A DNA stretch of 64,000 nucleotides from Neckera pumila (GCA_963969595.1 OZ018408.1:9669823-9733822), one strand, 5' to 3'. Counted from the stretch's first letter, positions 24,338 to 37,721 are shown. Notes: a model not told the origin generated them from the letters alone. A program made the numbers and translations.

Positions 24338-26419
24338 TTAACCCCTAAAGTCCCATTGTCCTCTTTGCGGACAAAATGGATTTCAAGCAGGCTCCTACAG
24401 TCTCAATATTCGCTAAGATTTTTTGAGACTTCTTGTGAATATAGGAAAACACATTAGCTTTCCGAGAGTATAAATTTTATTTCAATTGGTGCCTAGGAGC
24501 AAAAGTTATGGCACTATAAGCCCAAATTTTAGTTCAATGGGTACAAAAAAAGACCCACAAAATTTAAATTAAAAAAAATCTAAACTTGTTTCATATAGAT
24601 TGTATTTTTATCTACATGGAAAGCTTTGATTCATTCCATTTGAATTTGTTAAATAAAAATTATTGACAATCTTGTTTTGGGGGCATCAGAGCATCTTCTT
24701 GAAAAAATAACTTGCAAAGTCATTTATAAACTCAAATTTCACAATTTTTCAAAAAAAAAAAGTTTCACAAGATTAAGATCTCTTGCTAGAACAATCTCAC
24801 CATTGAGAGTCGTGTGTTTCAATTCCATCTTAGAGCTATCAACGATACAATTTTCCCTTCAATCTTGAACATACTTCTATTTAACCCCTAAAGGCCCAAG
24901 TATCCGTTCAACGGACAAGTGGGATTTCGGGCAGGTACCTACGGTCTGAAATTTTGTCCTGATTTTTTGAAACATTTTAAGAAGACAGAAAAACTGATAA
25001 GCTTTGTGGGAGTATAATTTTTTTTTCAACCAGTGCTTGGGAAAAAAAGTTATGCCCAAATAAGCTCAAAACAGGGGAGAGCGGGCAGCAAAAAAAATTT
25101 TGCAAAAATAATTTTAGTTTTTTTTTAATTTTTTTCCCATAGATTATATTTTTGTCTATCTGGAAAGCTTTTATTCATTTCATTTGGATTTGTTATGAGA
25201 AAGTTATGGACATTCTTGTTTTTTGGGCAATTAGAGCATCTTTTTGAAAAAAATAACTTGTAGGACTCATTTTTTAATGCAATTTTTCAAATTTTTCAAT
25301 TTTATTTTTTTGGCATGGTTTAGTTTACTTGCTAGAACAATCTCACCATTGGGATTAGTGCATTTTAATTCCATCTAAAACATATGAATATTTTAGATTT
25401 TCCTTCCATCTTGTACTTAATTGTACTTAACAATTTTTTTAGTAATGAAAATTAAGTTTTTTTGAATTTTTTTTTTTTTTCCTAGACTCTCAACTCAATT
25501 CTCCACTATAAAGATTTAAAGCTCAAAACGCTGTAGTGCAAAAAATTTAAGTTAAAAATGTTTAAAGTCAAAAAATCTGGTCCCGCAATGTGCTGAAAAT
25601 CTTGTTTTTTCCACTTTAAACGCAGATATCTTGCAATCTGTGCGGTCAAAAATTCTGAAATTTTTTCCACACATTCTCATACTAGTTAGATATAAGACCC
25701 AACGGTTAGATGTGCAGAAAAAAAAATTTTAATTTTGTTTCACTCTTTGCTAAAAAAATGGCAGTTTTGGGGTTTTTTTGGCAGAAAAAAGGCCTTGGGC
25801 CTTTAGGGGTTAATAATTTTTTATGAGTGAAAGTCATAAGTGAGTGTTTTTTGAACTTTTCTCCTAGACTCTAAATTCAATTCTCCAACATAAAGCTTAG
25901 AAATTCGAAATCAGCAGTGTAAAAATTTTAAGGTTAAAAGACTCAAAGCCAAAAAATCTAGTTGAGCAAGCAACAATGTTAGCATAGGAAATGGAAATGT
26001 GAGCATATGTATAAATAGATATTCTACAACCATTGAAGGTGCTTATAATATAGACACCTACAATATACGTATCTATAACCTATGAATATCCTGTAATCAT
26101 GGAATTTTTTTATAATATAGGCACCTATAACATAGGTGTATAGTCTTTTAGGCTCATGTGCTCATGATCTTAGGCTCACATAATAGCACCTCTTGTTAAG
26201 CAAGGTGCAAAAGAACTTATTTTTCACATTAAATGTACATATCTTGTAGTCTACGCTATCAAAGTTTCTAAAATTTCTTCTACACATTCTTACACTAGTC
26301 TAATACAAGATTCCGTAGTTAGATATGAAAAAAATTAAAAAATTTTGCTCTCTGCAATAGAAATTGCAGTTTTGAGTGACTTTTGATGGAAAAAAAGGCC
26401 TTGGGTCTTTAGGAATTAC
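24338..26419 (-). mobile_element. piggyBac-like element, copy 2, interrupted by copy 3
   Basis: The left part (24338-24880) begins TTAACCCCTAAAGTCCC and carries family landmarks in reverse orientation (CAATCTCACCATTGAGAG, CTTCAATCTTGAACATACTTC). The right part (25814-26419) resumes in the next expected segment (CCTAGACTCTAAATTCAATT) and ends GCCTTGGGTCTTTAGGAATT, a decayed version of CTTTAGGGGTTAA. The break falls exactly where copy 3 is inserted. It is more diverged than copy 3, as expected of the older, recipient element. Confidence 0.8.
24881..25813 (-). mobile_element. piggyBac-like element, copy 3, nested in copy 2
   Basis: This is a full-length 933-bp copy starting TTAACCCCTAAAGGCCCAAG and ending GGCCTTTAGGGGTTAA. 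It sits in a TTAA of copy 2; the host sequence reads CATACTTCTAT on the left and TAATTTTTTATG on the right. Other family members read CTTCTACTTAACAATTT across the same point, so a TTAA target was duplicated. Confidence 0.85.
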
Positions 26420-27350
26420 GTTCAAATTCAAATTTGACATTGTAATGCCTAATTTCCAAAATTCCATGACTTTAACATTGACAAACTTAACCCTTGATGG
26501 ACCATGTGTTCAAATTCAAAAACAAATGAACTCAAACACGTCCCATACATACAAAATCGTGATTTTCATCTCTCTATATTTTAGATTCTTGTGTCAATTC
26601 TTTATCATCTTCACAGCTTTGGAAATTGGAAATACCTTTGGTCTTGAAGGGGTGTCATTGGTGCTAAAACAAAGTATATAGCTTTATACACTCCTACTTG
26701 ACAACATTCCTTCTTTCCATTGAATTAGCTCATTAGATCTAGTTGTATTGATTTTTTTTTCTTTGTTTGTTTTTTAATTGACAACCTCTATTCAAAGACT
26801 TCTTGGGACCCATGAAGACAAACGGTATCTATACTTTGAATGAGGTTGTTTTGTTTTGTTTTGTTTGTTTGTTTGTTACAGTGAAATCTCCTTGGATTGT
26901 GTGTTCCCCAGTCACATTCTTGGTACCCTCAAAAAGCCCTCAACAAGAAGGGGTACGCAGACTTTGTTTCATGACGTTTAGACGTATAGTGTGAAAGATA
27001 TTGAATTTCAAATTTTTTATGAACTAAAAAAATATTTTACTTTTATTTTGACCATAACAACGGCACATGGCACACTAGTCATAATTGAATTTACTAATAT
27101 TATTGTTAGAATGAAAGTTTATCATTTTCATTGACACTATGACACTTGCTACAACTTAAGGTGGACGCCCATTACCGCTTGCTTTGCAATTCCGTGGTCT
27201 ACTATTTGGCCCCAATTGCGTTCAAATCCAAATCCAAATTGTGCCATCCAAATCTGTCTAGAAAGTATCTTAAACCAATTAAGATTATAACAAAATCTGA
27301 CAAGATTCCGGTTTTAATGTCAACATGGGATAACGCGTCAATGTTTATTC
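26420..27350. other. AT-rich intergenic DNA, no gene recognised
   Basis: A (GTTTT)n/(GTTT)n run occurs near 26848-26876. No ORF is supported. Confidence 0.55.
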
Positions 27351-28066
27351 TTAACTCCTAAAGGGCCAAGGCCTTTTTTCTGCCAAAAAACTCTCAAAAC
27401 TGCCATTTCTAGAGCAAAGAGTAAAAAATTTTAAAAGTTGTTTTTTTTGCACATCTCACCATAGGATCTTATAGCTAACTAGTATGAGAATGTGTGGAAA
27501 AAATTTCAGAATTTTTGACCGCACAAATTGCAAGATATCTGCATTTAAAGTGGAAAAAACATGTTTTTCAGCACATTGCGGGATCAGATTTTTTGACTTT
27601 AAACATTTTTAACTTAAAATTTTTGCACTACAGCGTTTTGAGCTTTAAATCTTTATAGTGGAGAATTGAGTTGAGAGTCTAGGAAAAAATAAAGTTAAAA
27701 AAAAATTAATTATCATTCTTAAAGAAATTGTTAAGTAGAAGTAGGTACAAGATAGAAGGAAAATCTAAAATATTCATATGTTTTAGATGGAATTAAAATG
27801 CACTAATCTCAATGGTGGGATTGTTCTAGCAAGTAAACTAAACCATTACAAAAAAAAAATTGAAAAATTACAAAATTGCATTCCGAAATGAATCCTACAA
27901 GTTATTTTTTTCAAGAAGATGCTCTAAGTGCCTGAAAAACAAGAATGTCCATAACTTTCTCATAACAAATCCAAATGAAATGAATCAAAGCTTTCCAGAT
28001 AGACAAAAATATAATCTGTGAGAAAAAAAAAAAATTTAAAAGTCAAAATTTTGCAAATTTTTTTTG

Positions 28067-28102
<36 letters not shown>

Positions 28103-28294
28103 CCGCACATTCCAAAAAATGGCATAACTTCTCGCTCAAAGGTCCGATTTCAATTTTTTTTTTCCGCCACATACCTCTCTCAATTCTTCATGTTCACAAA
28201 AAGTTTCAGAAAATCAGGAGAAAATTTCAGCCTGTAGGTATCTGCCCGAAATCCCATTTGTCCCCCGAACGGACAATGGTCCTTTAGGGGTTAA
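27351..28294 (+). mobile_element. piggyBac-like element, copy 4 (944 bp)
   Basis: Left end TTAACTCCTAAAGGGCCAAG, right end CCTTTAGGGGTTAA. The interior is collinear with copy 1, including GGCCTTTTTTCTGCC, GTGTGGAAAAAATTTCAG and AGAATGTCCATAACTTTCTC. Extra length comes largely from a 30-C run. Confidence 0.85.
28070..28099. repeat. Poly-C run, 30 bp
   Basis: Thirty consecutive C residues lie within copy 4. Copy 1 has only GCTGCCCCCTGTCCC at the equivalent point, so the run expanded after insertion, or is partly an assembly artefact. Confidence 0.9.
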
Positions 28295-29475
28295 GTGCTA
28301 ATAGATACATAGAAGGGCGGTTATGGGTTGTTGATTACTTCAAAATTTCACAGAAATTACAATTTTGATCAACAAATTATAATTCCACTTGAGTTTGATT
28401 CGTGAAACAAGCGCACACCTTTGAAAAATATGTGCCCCTCTTGGAGGTGACCCCAAGATAGTCAGATTGCAAATTAGGGTGGTGATAGGCTGTTCTACCT
28501 TACTCCGACAATTCGTGAAATCTCTTGGTCAACATGACTCTCGGGGGAGTCATGGTTGCTCCCACTGGGGCTTTGAAATTGGAGGGGGCTGCTCACTTCG
28601 AGTTTGAATCCTTAGAGCAACTTCACAAGGGAAAAAGTCTCTTCAGTTATTGTCATATCATGACTTTTAGCGTACAAAACTTTAGTATGCATTACTAGAT
28701 GCAAATTTTTACATGAATTTCACATTGTTTAATGAGGATAATACACAATGAGGTGAGTATAACCAAAATCAAAACCTGTGTTTAGGGACACCAAATGTAT
28801 TGTACAACAACGCAGAAGATAATTTATTTTAGGTAAATTATTGATTTTAGGTATAGATATCTCAATTTGATATATTTTCTAGTTGTACTCAAAGTACATT
28901 CAGCCTAAATGGTCAATATTGGCGTAACATTATGAAACTGCACAAGATTGTTAAACTTTATAAACTTAGCTTCGTGGCATAGGTGTCTATCTAATTATGC
29001 TTCCGACCCATGAAACACTTCAGTCTTCTTTCATTGTAGGAACCCTTGAATGCAAGCTTGCTTATGAATTGTGGCTCACAAAACCACAAATTATTTATGT
29101 TACAATGATACTATTGAAGGACCCATACCTAAGTCTCCCTATTGAAGAATTTAAAAGTATATAAATAAGTATATTACGGCTACAAGCCTCTACATTGGAT
29201 AATGTTTTTTGCCAAATAATTTACTATAAACTCACCAAAATTTCTTAATTGTTGAGCTATTTCCAAATCAAGAATGTTCTTACAATAGTTTTCAAAAGAA
29301 AAACATCTGCTATTGAATAATAAGAGAAAAAACATAACATTGACCCAAAGACATACCATCGTGAGTAAAAATTGTTGGAGTAATTATTGTATGTACGTCA
29401 AATACATTGAGAACAAGTGAGCACATCGCATAAAATGAGAACATTTGCTATTGAATAATAAGACGGAAGAACATA
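28295..29475. other. Intergenic DNA, no gene recognised
   Basis: There are no supported ORFs. AACATTTGCTATTGAATAATAAG occurs in similar form near 29305 and 29440, a short direct repeat. Confidence 0.5.
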
Positions 29476-29576
29476 TAATAGAACCTCCCTAAGTCAATCT
29501 TCTATAAGCAAATAAACCTCCATAAAAGATCTTGTCAGACCGGTCCAAGACCGATCAACTTAGGGAGGTTCTACTG
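29476..29576. mobile_element. Short pogo/mariner-like MITE
   Basis: TAATAGAACCTCCCTAAGT at the left is mirrored by ACTTAGGGAGGTTCTACTG at the right, a 19-bp imperfect inverted repeat. The CAGTxGAACCTC-type end resembles pogo/Tigger (Tc1-mariner) termini. The expected TA duplication is not clean, so the assignment is tentative. Confidence 0.5.
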
Positions 29577-29708
29577 CAACATTGACCCGCAAAGACCGAC
29601 CATCACGAATAAAAACAAAAATTGTTGAAGTAAGGGAGGAGGCTCAAATTTTGGAGGGTCATTTAGAACCGCCATATAGACTTGCCTAAAATGGACATGA
29701 GGTGGTCT

Positions 29709-30640
29709 TTAACCCCTAAAGTTTCACGACTATGTAATCACCAAAAACGCTCCAAAACTGCCATTTCTAATACAACTACCAAATTTTTGGAAAAAAACGA
29801 TTTTTGACATGTGTAACTGTAGGACCTTGTAGTATGATATTTTGAAAACATGTGGTAAAAATTTCAGAAAATTCCACCGTGTGGATCATAAGATATAAGC
29901 ATTCAAAGTCTTGAAAACCATTTTTTCAATCCTGCAAATAATCAGGCAGCTGCACTTTGCAAGCTCACTTTTCAATGCAAAAATGCCGATAAAGGTGGTG
30001 CTTCTTTAAATTCGGTTTCCCAAACAAGTTATCTATACACATGAAAAATATCACATCATTTGGAATTGTACAACATATAGGAAAAAAATAGCAAGTAGAA
30101 AGAAGTAGAAAATGACTCAAAGTACTAAATTGTTAAAAATTTAATCATGGAATTTAAAGATGCCAATCCCAACGGTTGTAATGTTGTAATAATCAATCTA
30201 CATCCTAAGATTTTATTTTTTTCCAAAATTATTGAAAATTGAGTTAAATAAACGACTTTAAAGTTTTTTTTAGAGTAGAGAATCCATAACTACCCGCAAA
30301 CCAAAAACTCTCATAACTTTTGACTCATTGATTGAAATGGAGTGACTCAAAGCTTTTTAAGTATATATAAATGTAGAGAACCAATTTCAAAAAAAAAGTT
30401 CCGGAAAAAATGATTTTTTCTGATCTGCCCAAACTGCCCGGTTACAAAAAAAAGTAACATATCAGGTCACAACTTTTGACTCGTATTTTGAAATGTCATG
30501 AAACTTGGTACACATGAAGATATTCCTCGCCCCCACCTTCTATTAAAATTTCAGCCTCAAATATGGATATCTCTAGTCACACGTACTTGCCCAAAATTTC
30601 TATACAGCCAAAAAATGCATGTTGGTCCTTTAGGGGTTAA
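29709..30640 (+). mobile_element. piggyBac-like element, copy 5, divergent subfamily (932 bp)
   Basis: It begins TTAACCCCTAAAGTTTCACG and ends GGTCCTTTAGGGGTTAA. It has the family's GCTCCAAAACTGCCATTTCT near the left but most of the interior is distinct (TAGAGTAGAGAATCC, TGCCCAAACTGCCCGG), defining a second subfamily shared with 31527-31925. Confidence 0.8.
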
Positions 30641-31526
30641 ATGGACCTTCCATAGTCATTGAATGCATCAATAAAAAATTATTATTTATTGCAATAGCCA
30701 ATCGTTGTCTTGCTTTCTCCATTTCTCTCTAGAAGTTGCAAGTGAACGGTTTATGGAAGACCTAGGGTCATAAATAGGGACCTATGACACATCTTGTTTG
30801 AAAATTTATAAGTAATTCAAAAATGCTTCAAAAAATACAAAATGACTTGTGTTACAATCAGTTTCTATTTTTCTTTGTCTGGAAAATGAACAAAAAATAA
30901 TCCCATTTAAGAAACCACATGAAAAAGGAGGACCAGCCCTTAGATGCTCGCTTATAGAGCCTCCTACCTTAGTTATATTATTCACGTCACAAAGCATCAT
31001 GTGAATGTGGGTAGTGACTAGTGAGTACCATTCTTTGTGCCTTTTGCACAGAAGGAAGCTTAGACTCAACAAAGGAGAGTCAAGTCAAACTGGTAGATTT
31101 TGAGTGCCATCTGGCATACATACATATACATGACAGTACAGTGGTACTTTCCATTTGTTAAAAAAAAAAAAAAAGTACAGTACAAGATTTTTGGGTTTGG
31201 GGATCCAAGCATAATGTTGTACTTGGGCCTTTAGGTTGTGTACTTGTGTTCGTGCAAAGGATAATGTAATGTCGCTTTTATGTTTTAACGGTCTTTAGCA
31301 CTTGGACGGCCAATTTCCATCTTTCTCATTACTGCTTGGATGAAAGTCATCCTGGTTCGTGGAGATATTGTATGAAGCTGTTGTCTTGTATAATGGTTTG
31401 ATTTGGTATTATTAGAGTACATATATTTATTTTTCTAAAATTACAGATGTGGAAGTATGTCAAGTGGTTGACCAAGCCAAAAATTGCATCGACTCTAGTT
31501 CAAAGTTCGATTTGCAAAAAATGATT
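30641..31526. other. Intergenic DNA, no gene recognised
   Basis: There is an A-run near 31160 and no supported ORF. Confidence 0.5.
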
Positions 31527-31925
31527 TTAATAACTAAAGGACCAACATGCGTGTTTTGGCTATATAGAAATTTTGGGCAGGTATATATGACTAGAGATTT
31601 CCATATTTTTGGCCCAAATTTTAATAGACAAGGAATATCTTTCAAACACGCTAAATTTCATGACATTTAAAAAATATGAGTAAAAAATTATGGCCTAATA
31701 TGTCACTTTTTTTTGTAAATGGACAGTCCGGGCAAATAAAAAAAACTCAATTTTTTCATAAACTAAAATCTGAAATTGATTTCCTAGAGTTATATATACG
31801 GAGAAAGCTTTGATTCATTCTATTTCAATGAATGAGTCAAAAGTTATGAGGATTTTTTGTTTGCGGGCAATTATAGATTCTCTACTCTAAAATAAACTTT
31901 GGAGTCTTTTATCTTACTCATATCT
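31527..31925 (-). mobile_element. piggyBac-like element fragment, second subfamily
   Basis: The sequence TTAATAACTAAAGGACCAAC and the following AGAAATTTTGGGCAGGTA match the reverse complement of the right part of copy 5. Similarity continues to TTCTCTACTCTAAAATAAAC and then fades. The terminal CCCC is mutated and the other end is not found. Confidence 0.65.
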
Positions 31926-32226
31926 GACTTGGTGAATCTAACCATAAAGATGGAATCTAAACCCCAAATCTACAACTTTTATTTGTATATCAATTCCAAA
32001 ATATTCTTCCAAATAGTACTTTGTGATGATTTTTCTGAGATTGTCAATTCTGGATAAAACTTGGTACCTCTAGGGATTGAGAGTTGATTGCATTGGAGAG
32101 GAAGCTAAACCCTTGAAATAATTTTCTGTAAATTTTTGTAGGAAAAAAATGGAATTGACATCAAACTCAAGTTGTTTCATATTTTAGACCTTTGTGGATT
32201 TAGGTACAATTTCTTGAAGTTGTAAA

Positions 32227-32339
32227 GCAGTTATCACTAAAAGCGACCACCTCCTGAAATGTACACTACTAATATATTGATGAAAGCAAAATGTACATTG
32301 TGTTAGTGGTTGCTTTTAGAGCAAGGGTACTTTTACTGC
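32227..32339. mobile_element. Short inverted-repeat element, type uncertain
   Basis: CTAAAAGCGACCAC and AATGTACA near the left are mirrored by GTGGTTGCTTTTAG and TGTACATT at the right; outer ends are GCAG...CTGC. It is about 113 bp and non-coding, perhaps a pogo-like MITE. Confidence 0.4.
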
Positions 32340-32345
32340 ACCTTA

Positions 32346-35307
32346 CCTTATTTAATAATGGAACTCTCACTTCCTTTTCTTTAAGGATTCATATGATTAT
32401 TTTGATACTTTAGTTATTATGTAGAGCCACCCCTAACCGATCGAATAAGGAATTTTAACATGATTTGGAGCCGTGAAGGCAAAACAAATATTTTGCATAG
32501 GTACATTGATAGAAATGACAAGGATTGCAAAAAAACTGGTAATTTTATCATTTGAACTGAAATTACTATAAATTTTGGAAGGCAAAAAAAGCTCCAAACC
32601 CATGGCAAACTTCTAGACTCTTCCAATGTTGATCATTCAATAACTTTTTTCCTAATCATTATTTCCTACTTTCTTTGTCACAACTTGGGACATGTATCAT
32701 ATATTTATTAGTTCCAACCTTGAAAAAGGAAAAAAAAAACATTCTAAACTTAGTCAAAAATACGTGCACCTGTAGGTCGGGAATGGGTCACTGGTCGGGA
32801 ATAGATGGCTCTACCTCTTAGTGTTCAAAAAATGGAACCATCTCAGAGGCCATAAGTTGAAATTTCATCTTTTGACAGGATGAATACGGCTCCATTCCAT
32901 AGTTTGACACTTCTATACTGAAAACACCCAAAATTGTAAAAATAAGCAATTCAGCAATGCTTGAGGCACCTTTTTCTAGAATTCTTTTTTGTTGTATTAG
33001 CACTTGAAGATCATGAATTTTAAAAATAAATATAAATTTTGTATAAGACACATAATTATTTCAAATTTTCAAAGTGGAACTCCCTAGGGCATTGAAACCA
33101 TCACATAGCTTGGTTGTAATACCAAAATTTAGATTTAATTGCACTTTTGGGGACAGTTTCAATAGAAGTCTACTTGTCAAGAATAGTTACATGAATGGTA
33201 TTTTCACCTCACATGAACCTTCACAAAATCATTTATCAAGACTTTGAATTCTTAGTGGCTAGACAAAAGAAGGTTACAATCTCTCCAATTTTTCTACAAG
33301 TTTATGATGTTAATTTAGATTGTTAAATGCGATGTTGGTGTTTGTCTTAGAAATGAATTTTGAGTGTAATATATGCAAGATGTATTTTCCTAATAGTACT
33401 ATAGATGAAATGCAAGATTGGCATATCTTCGCTAAATATTTAACTATTTTATAAGATAAATTTGGATAGATGTTAAAAATAGAAATATTTTCAAAGATTC
33501 CTTTTTCTATACCATTTTTCCCTTAAAAATAATATCCCAACAATTTTCTATCTATTTTTAGGATTATTTTCCACCAAACCTATCCTAGGTGTATGGCAGT
33601 ATATACTTGCGTTAGACTTCCACGAATATCATCAAATAATATCTTTGGTATATAGGCTAGCATAGCACTTATACTAAAATTGCCTAGCCTTAATTAAGAA
33701 TGCAAAAGTCCTTACTCAATTCATAAAGGACAATGAGGCTAAAAAGTGATTGATGGATGACTTGATTATTTACAGTAGGAACAAATAATGCACCTATTGA
33801 TTCAATAATCCAAGCATTTTGGTGACTGCTTTGGTCATGGGGGGCTTTGTCTTTGAAGTCTTGAAAGCTAGAGCAAAATCAATAATATTTGGTGTAAATG
33901 CAAACACTGATGATTGTTTCTATCAGTTTTGGAGCCAAGCTCCTTTGCTATTTGAATGACACGTACCTAGGGACCCCCGGATAATTGTTCTTCTCATTTT
34001 TTTTTGAAATTCAAACCTCTCTTTCAACTTAAAAAACAAACAAACTAGAGGCAGAATATACTGTAATTATCAAATACTGAAAATTCAACAAAGAAGTAAG
34101 TTTGAGATAATAAAACGGCATCACTTAGAGTTTGTTCACACTACAAAATTTGGATTGCAATCCATGAATACAAGTGGTACCTTGTTCAAGGGATGAGACC
34201 ATGATTGTTAGTGGGGTGCTATGTTTGAGACAAGGGACTTATAAGTAGATAGTAGATCAAACATTTGGTATAAGAAAAACAAGTGAGCCATGGCTTAGTG
34301 TGCACTTGGACTGAATTTTTAAGTAGATTTATTTATAGATGCAAGCCAAAAACAAGCAGGCCAAAAACAAGCAAACCAAAAACGGACAAAAATGGCCCAA
34401 AGCATCCAAGAAACAAGTTAGTAAACAAACATAAATGATTGGCTTAAAAAAGGCTCTCCAAATTTCTTCCTAGACTTCAGGGTTGGATACCTCCAAGACC
34501 TTTCCATAAAATACTCCTCTTAGGTCTAGAAAGTCACTATCCACTTTGGCCATATAGGATTCCAATAATAATTTTCATCCACGGAAAAAATGATGAGCTA
34601 AAACCCAAGTTCTATTGGGTATAAACCCAAAAGCGAAGTACTATAGCTATCTTCCAAACAAGACACTCCATTTTGGGGGGCTCCCGTCCAAATTTTTTTG
34701 ATATAAACAAGCCCTTAGTCAAAGAGCATATCAAACATTTATGAGGTACAAAGAATATCTAATGCCAATTGTAAATGATGTTATTCACCAATTGCTATTT
34801 CTAGGTATGTTACTTTGTGATTGAATAATTTACCTATTTCTGCATAAACACCAATACATTATGATAACATTTCTTAATCCCTCAAAAAATAGGCAATGGC
34901 CAAAATTTTCAATAGTTTAAAAAGCACAAATATGTTGCATCTTAAAAAATAACTTCTCTAGCTCAAAGATTTACCTTTAAAAAATGACTCGCATAAAAAC
35001 TTAAAGGATATTATTAAATAACATAATTAGAATCTAACCTTTTAAACTTGAAAGAAAAAAAACTAGTGAAAATCACTATTGAACAATCATTCCACAATAA
35101 ATTAAAATAATAATCTATAAGTTGTGGCTTGAAATTTCATTGATAAGTATTGATTTTTTAAAATCTTCATTACAATGACTTTTCTTTTATTGTTAGTATC
35201 AAAGAAATAATGAAAGAAATGATGACTCCTATTTTTAGTATATTTTTTTCTCTCTCTATATATAGTGAGGTGGTCTAAGGTTTGTAGTTCACTCAAGGAA
35301 TATTTTC
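32346..35307. other. Long AT-rich intergenic stretch, no gene recognised
   Basis: No ORF with coding character was found on either strand. Near 34340-34390 a small CCAAAAACAAGCA motif repeats three times. The region may hold transposon remnants too old to recognise. Confidence 0.5.
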
Positions 35308-36000
35308 TGTAATCCCTAAAATAATTTTATGACTATGATTAACCAAAAAACACTTTCAAAATTGCCATTTCTAGTGCAAAGAGCTACAAATGAAAAAATC
35401 TTTTTTTTGGCGTAGTCAATGCAAGATCTTGTACAAGATTTAAATGGGAATGTGTGAAAAAAATTTCATACTCTTTGACCATGTACTTTGTAAGATGTTT
35501 GTGTTCAAAATGGAAAGAAAATATTTTTTTTCCCTCATACAATTAGGTTTTTAGATTTTGAATCTTTTTAAATTAATTTTATTGCATTACAAAGTTTTGA
35601 AGTTTAAATCTTTGTCGTGGAGAATAGAAGTGAAAATGCAGGAAAAAACTCAAAAAAATAATATCAACTTTAAGTCTTAAAAGAAAATTGTTAAGTAGAG
35701 GTAGATCTAAGATGGAAGGAAAAATTATATTGTTAATAGTTCTAAAATGAAATCAAATATGCTGATCATAATGGTCATATGTTGTTGCAAGTGATCTACA
35801 CCCCTATAGATGTTTTAGTTTTGGAAAATTGTAAAAATTCAATTGGGAAACAAATCCTATACTTATTTTACAAGAAGATGCCCTAATTTCCCACAAAACA
35901 AGATCTTCCATAATTCTCACATTACTACTCTAAGTGGGATGAATAAAAAATTTCAAAAAAATATAAGTATATTATACAAAAATAACACACTGTAAACCAC
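35308..36000 (+). mobile_element. Degenerate piggyBac-like element fragment
   Basis: It starts GTAATCCCTAAAATAATTTT (decayed TTAACCCCTAAAG) and follows the family order: AAACACTTTCAAAATTGCCA, GAATGTGTGAAAAAAATTTC, TTAAGTAGAGGTAGATCTAAG. Similarity is lost near 36000 and no right end is visible. Confidence 0.6.
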
Positions 36001-37405
36001 CAATAGGAAATGTATAAACAAATGACAATTGAGCGAGTATCATATAGATCATCTATTAAGGCAAATTGAAAATCCATAGTTCCTAATCACAACAATTTTT
36101 CATGCTAGCAAGGAATTCTAGAAAATAATCCATCCAAAAAATGAATGGCGCATTTTCCAACAGACAGGATTGCATTTAGGCAAGGATACCAACTACAATC
36201 AGCCTTCCATGGGAATTGCCTGCATAAGTGCTAAAATCTCATATGTATTATGGAGATTTGCGCTCATGTAAAATAAACACTATCAATCAAGTGTTAAGTG
36301 TTAAGTAATATAAAATGTTTAGCTCCCTATTCTATTGATTTGACTATCATCGATAAGTGATAAAGTTGAAGAAGTTGTAGTAAAGTTAGAAAAAGTTGAC
36401 AAAGGTTGTAGGTTTCCAAGATGCTAACAATGCACTTGAGAGTTTGAAGAACTTTTTGGAGCAAAGACTAACAATGTTATGTAAATAATCAAGAATATCC
36501 AAGCACTTCAAAAGCAAGTATAATCTTGGCGTAAAAGAATCTCATCAAACTACTATAAAATCTTTCTTTTAACCAGTTTAGTTGAATGATGACTTCTATT
36601 TTTTTTGTACTTTCATCCTTTATGTTATAACCATTATGTATTTACTTTTGAGGCTTTCCAAATTTTTATTTTTGAAACTGCTACATATTATCCATCATAA
36701 GTGTTAAATGTCAATACCCTATATGTCTTAGAGTATTGTCTATGTTTAGAGCTTCACTACCTAGGCACATCAAAAATGACACGCCAAAATAATTGTTGCA
36801 GGTCCTAGACTAGCATGCGGAGCCGAAATCCACACCGTCTAGTGTTGTGATTCTACGTGATAATCTGTGACCCTATCTCCTTGCTAATTTATACATTTTC
36901 TTCTACTTCTTCACTGATTGTCTACTCGTGCTCTTCATTGACAAATTGCTGCTTACTACCACATAAATTTTTCTTAGCTATATTCATTCAAAGAGTGAAG
37001 ACAAAATTCTCTTCAATCTATGGGCCTCTATCACCGAACATGCCCTCAACTATTGACAGTCCATTTTTTCAAGTGTCCCCTCTGGAATTTTCCATTAGAA
37101 GAACAATGGTGAGGCGCAAATTCTTCCAAACATGCATAGATGCAAGTGCTCTTATTATATTGTCTGCATTTGACTTCTAAAGTCGGTATCTCCAAACCGC
37201 CTTTATTTTTGCTATTGTGCCTAGTTACCTTTATTAGACTTGTCAAATTTTTGTATTTTTTCATTGGCAAATGAAAGGAAGTTCCAATTGAACGCAAAGA
37301 ACGTGGCATTTGAATTCCATATGCAAAAGTTATGAAGGACGCCGCCATTTGTTCTTGGTACATTTCTTGGAATATATTCCAAGTTTCCCCCCAAAAAATA
37401 AATAA
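36001..37405. other. Intergenic DNA, no gene recognised
   Basis: The longest plus-strand frame, at 36857-37180, has no recognisable motif and average AT-rich composition. Confidence 0.45.
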
Positions 37406-37406
37406 A

Positions 37407-37721
37407 TTATAAACGAACAAAAGTTTCTTCCACACAGGTACATATTTGATTTTGGAGATGTACCCAGAGTGAAGATGTCGGTTTCAGGGTCAGTGGCGCA
37501 TTTACCGAGGGCTTGACTGCAGGTACTTCCTTGACCCCTATTTTGTCCTTGTCCCTGCTCCTTGGTTGACTCCCTTTTGTCAGGGGAATGAAGGGCACTG
37601 TGGCCAGCTGGCGACAAGCTTCAGCCATCCACATGGACTTTGAACAGTCCTTGACTGAAGAAAATACTCCGCATAAAAGGTAACTTACTAGTAGGACTTT
37701 TGATTCCAATCCCGCCATCAA
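37407..37721 (-). other. Unrecognised ORF in a GC-richer patch, possible exon
   Basis: A 104-codon frame starts MMAGLESKVLLVSYLLCGVF and continues through MAEACRQLATVPFIPLTKGS. The patch at about 37470-37720 has clearly higher GC than its flanks. An overlapping frame (37330-37617) is equally long, so the coding frame is uncertain. No domain is recognised; it may be a captured gene fragment. Confidence 0.25.

Noticed and set aside
28018..28287. ORF with poly-Pro (and poly-Gly on the other strand)
   Set aside because: It arises from the 30-C run inside a non-coding TTAA element.
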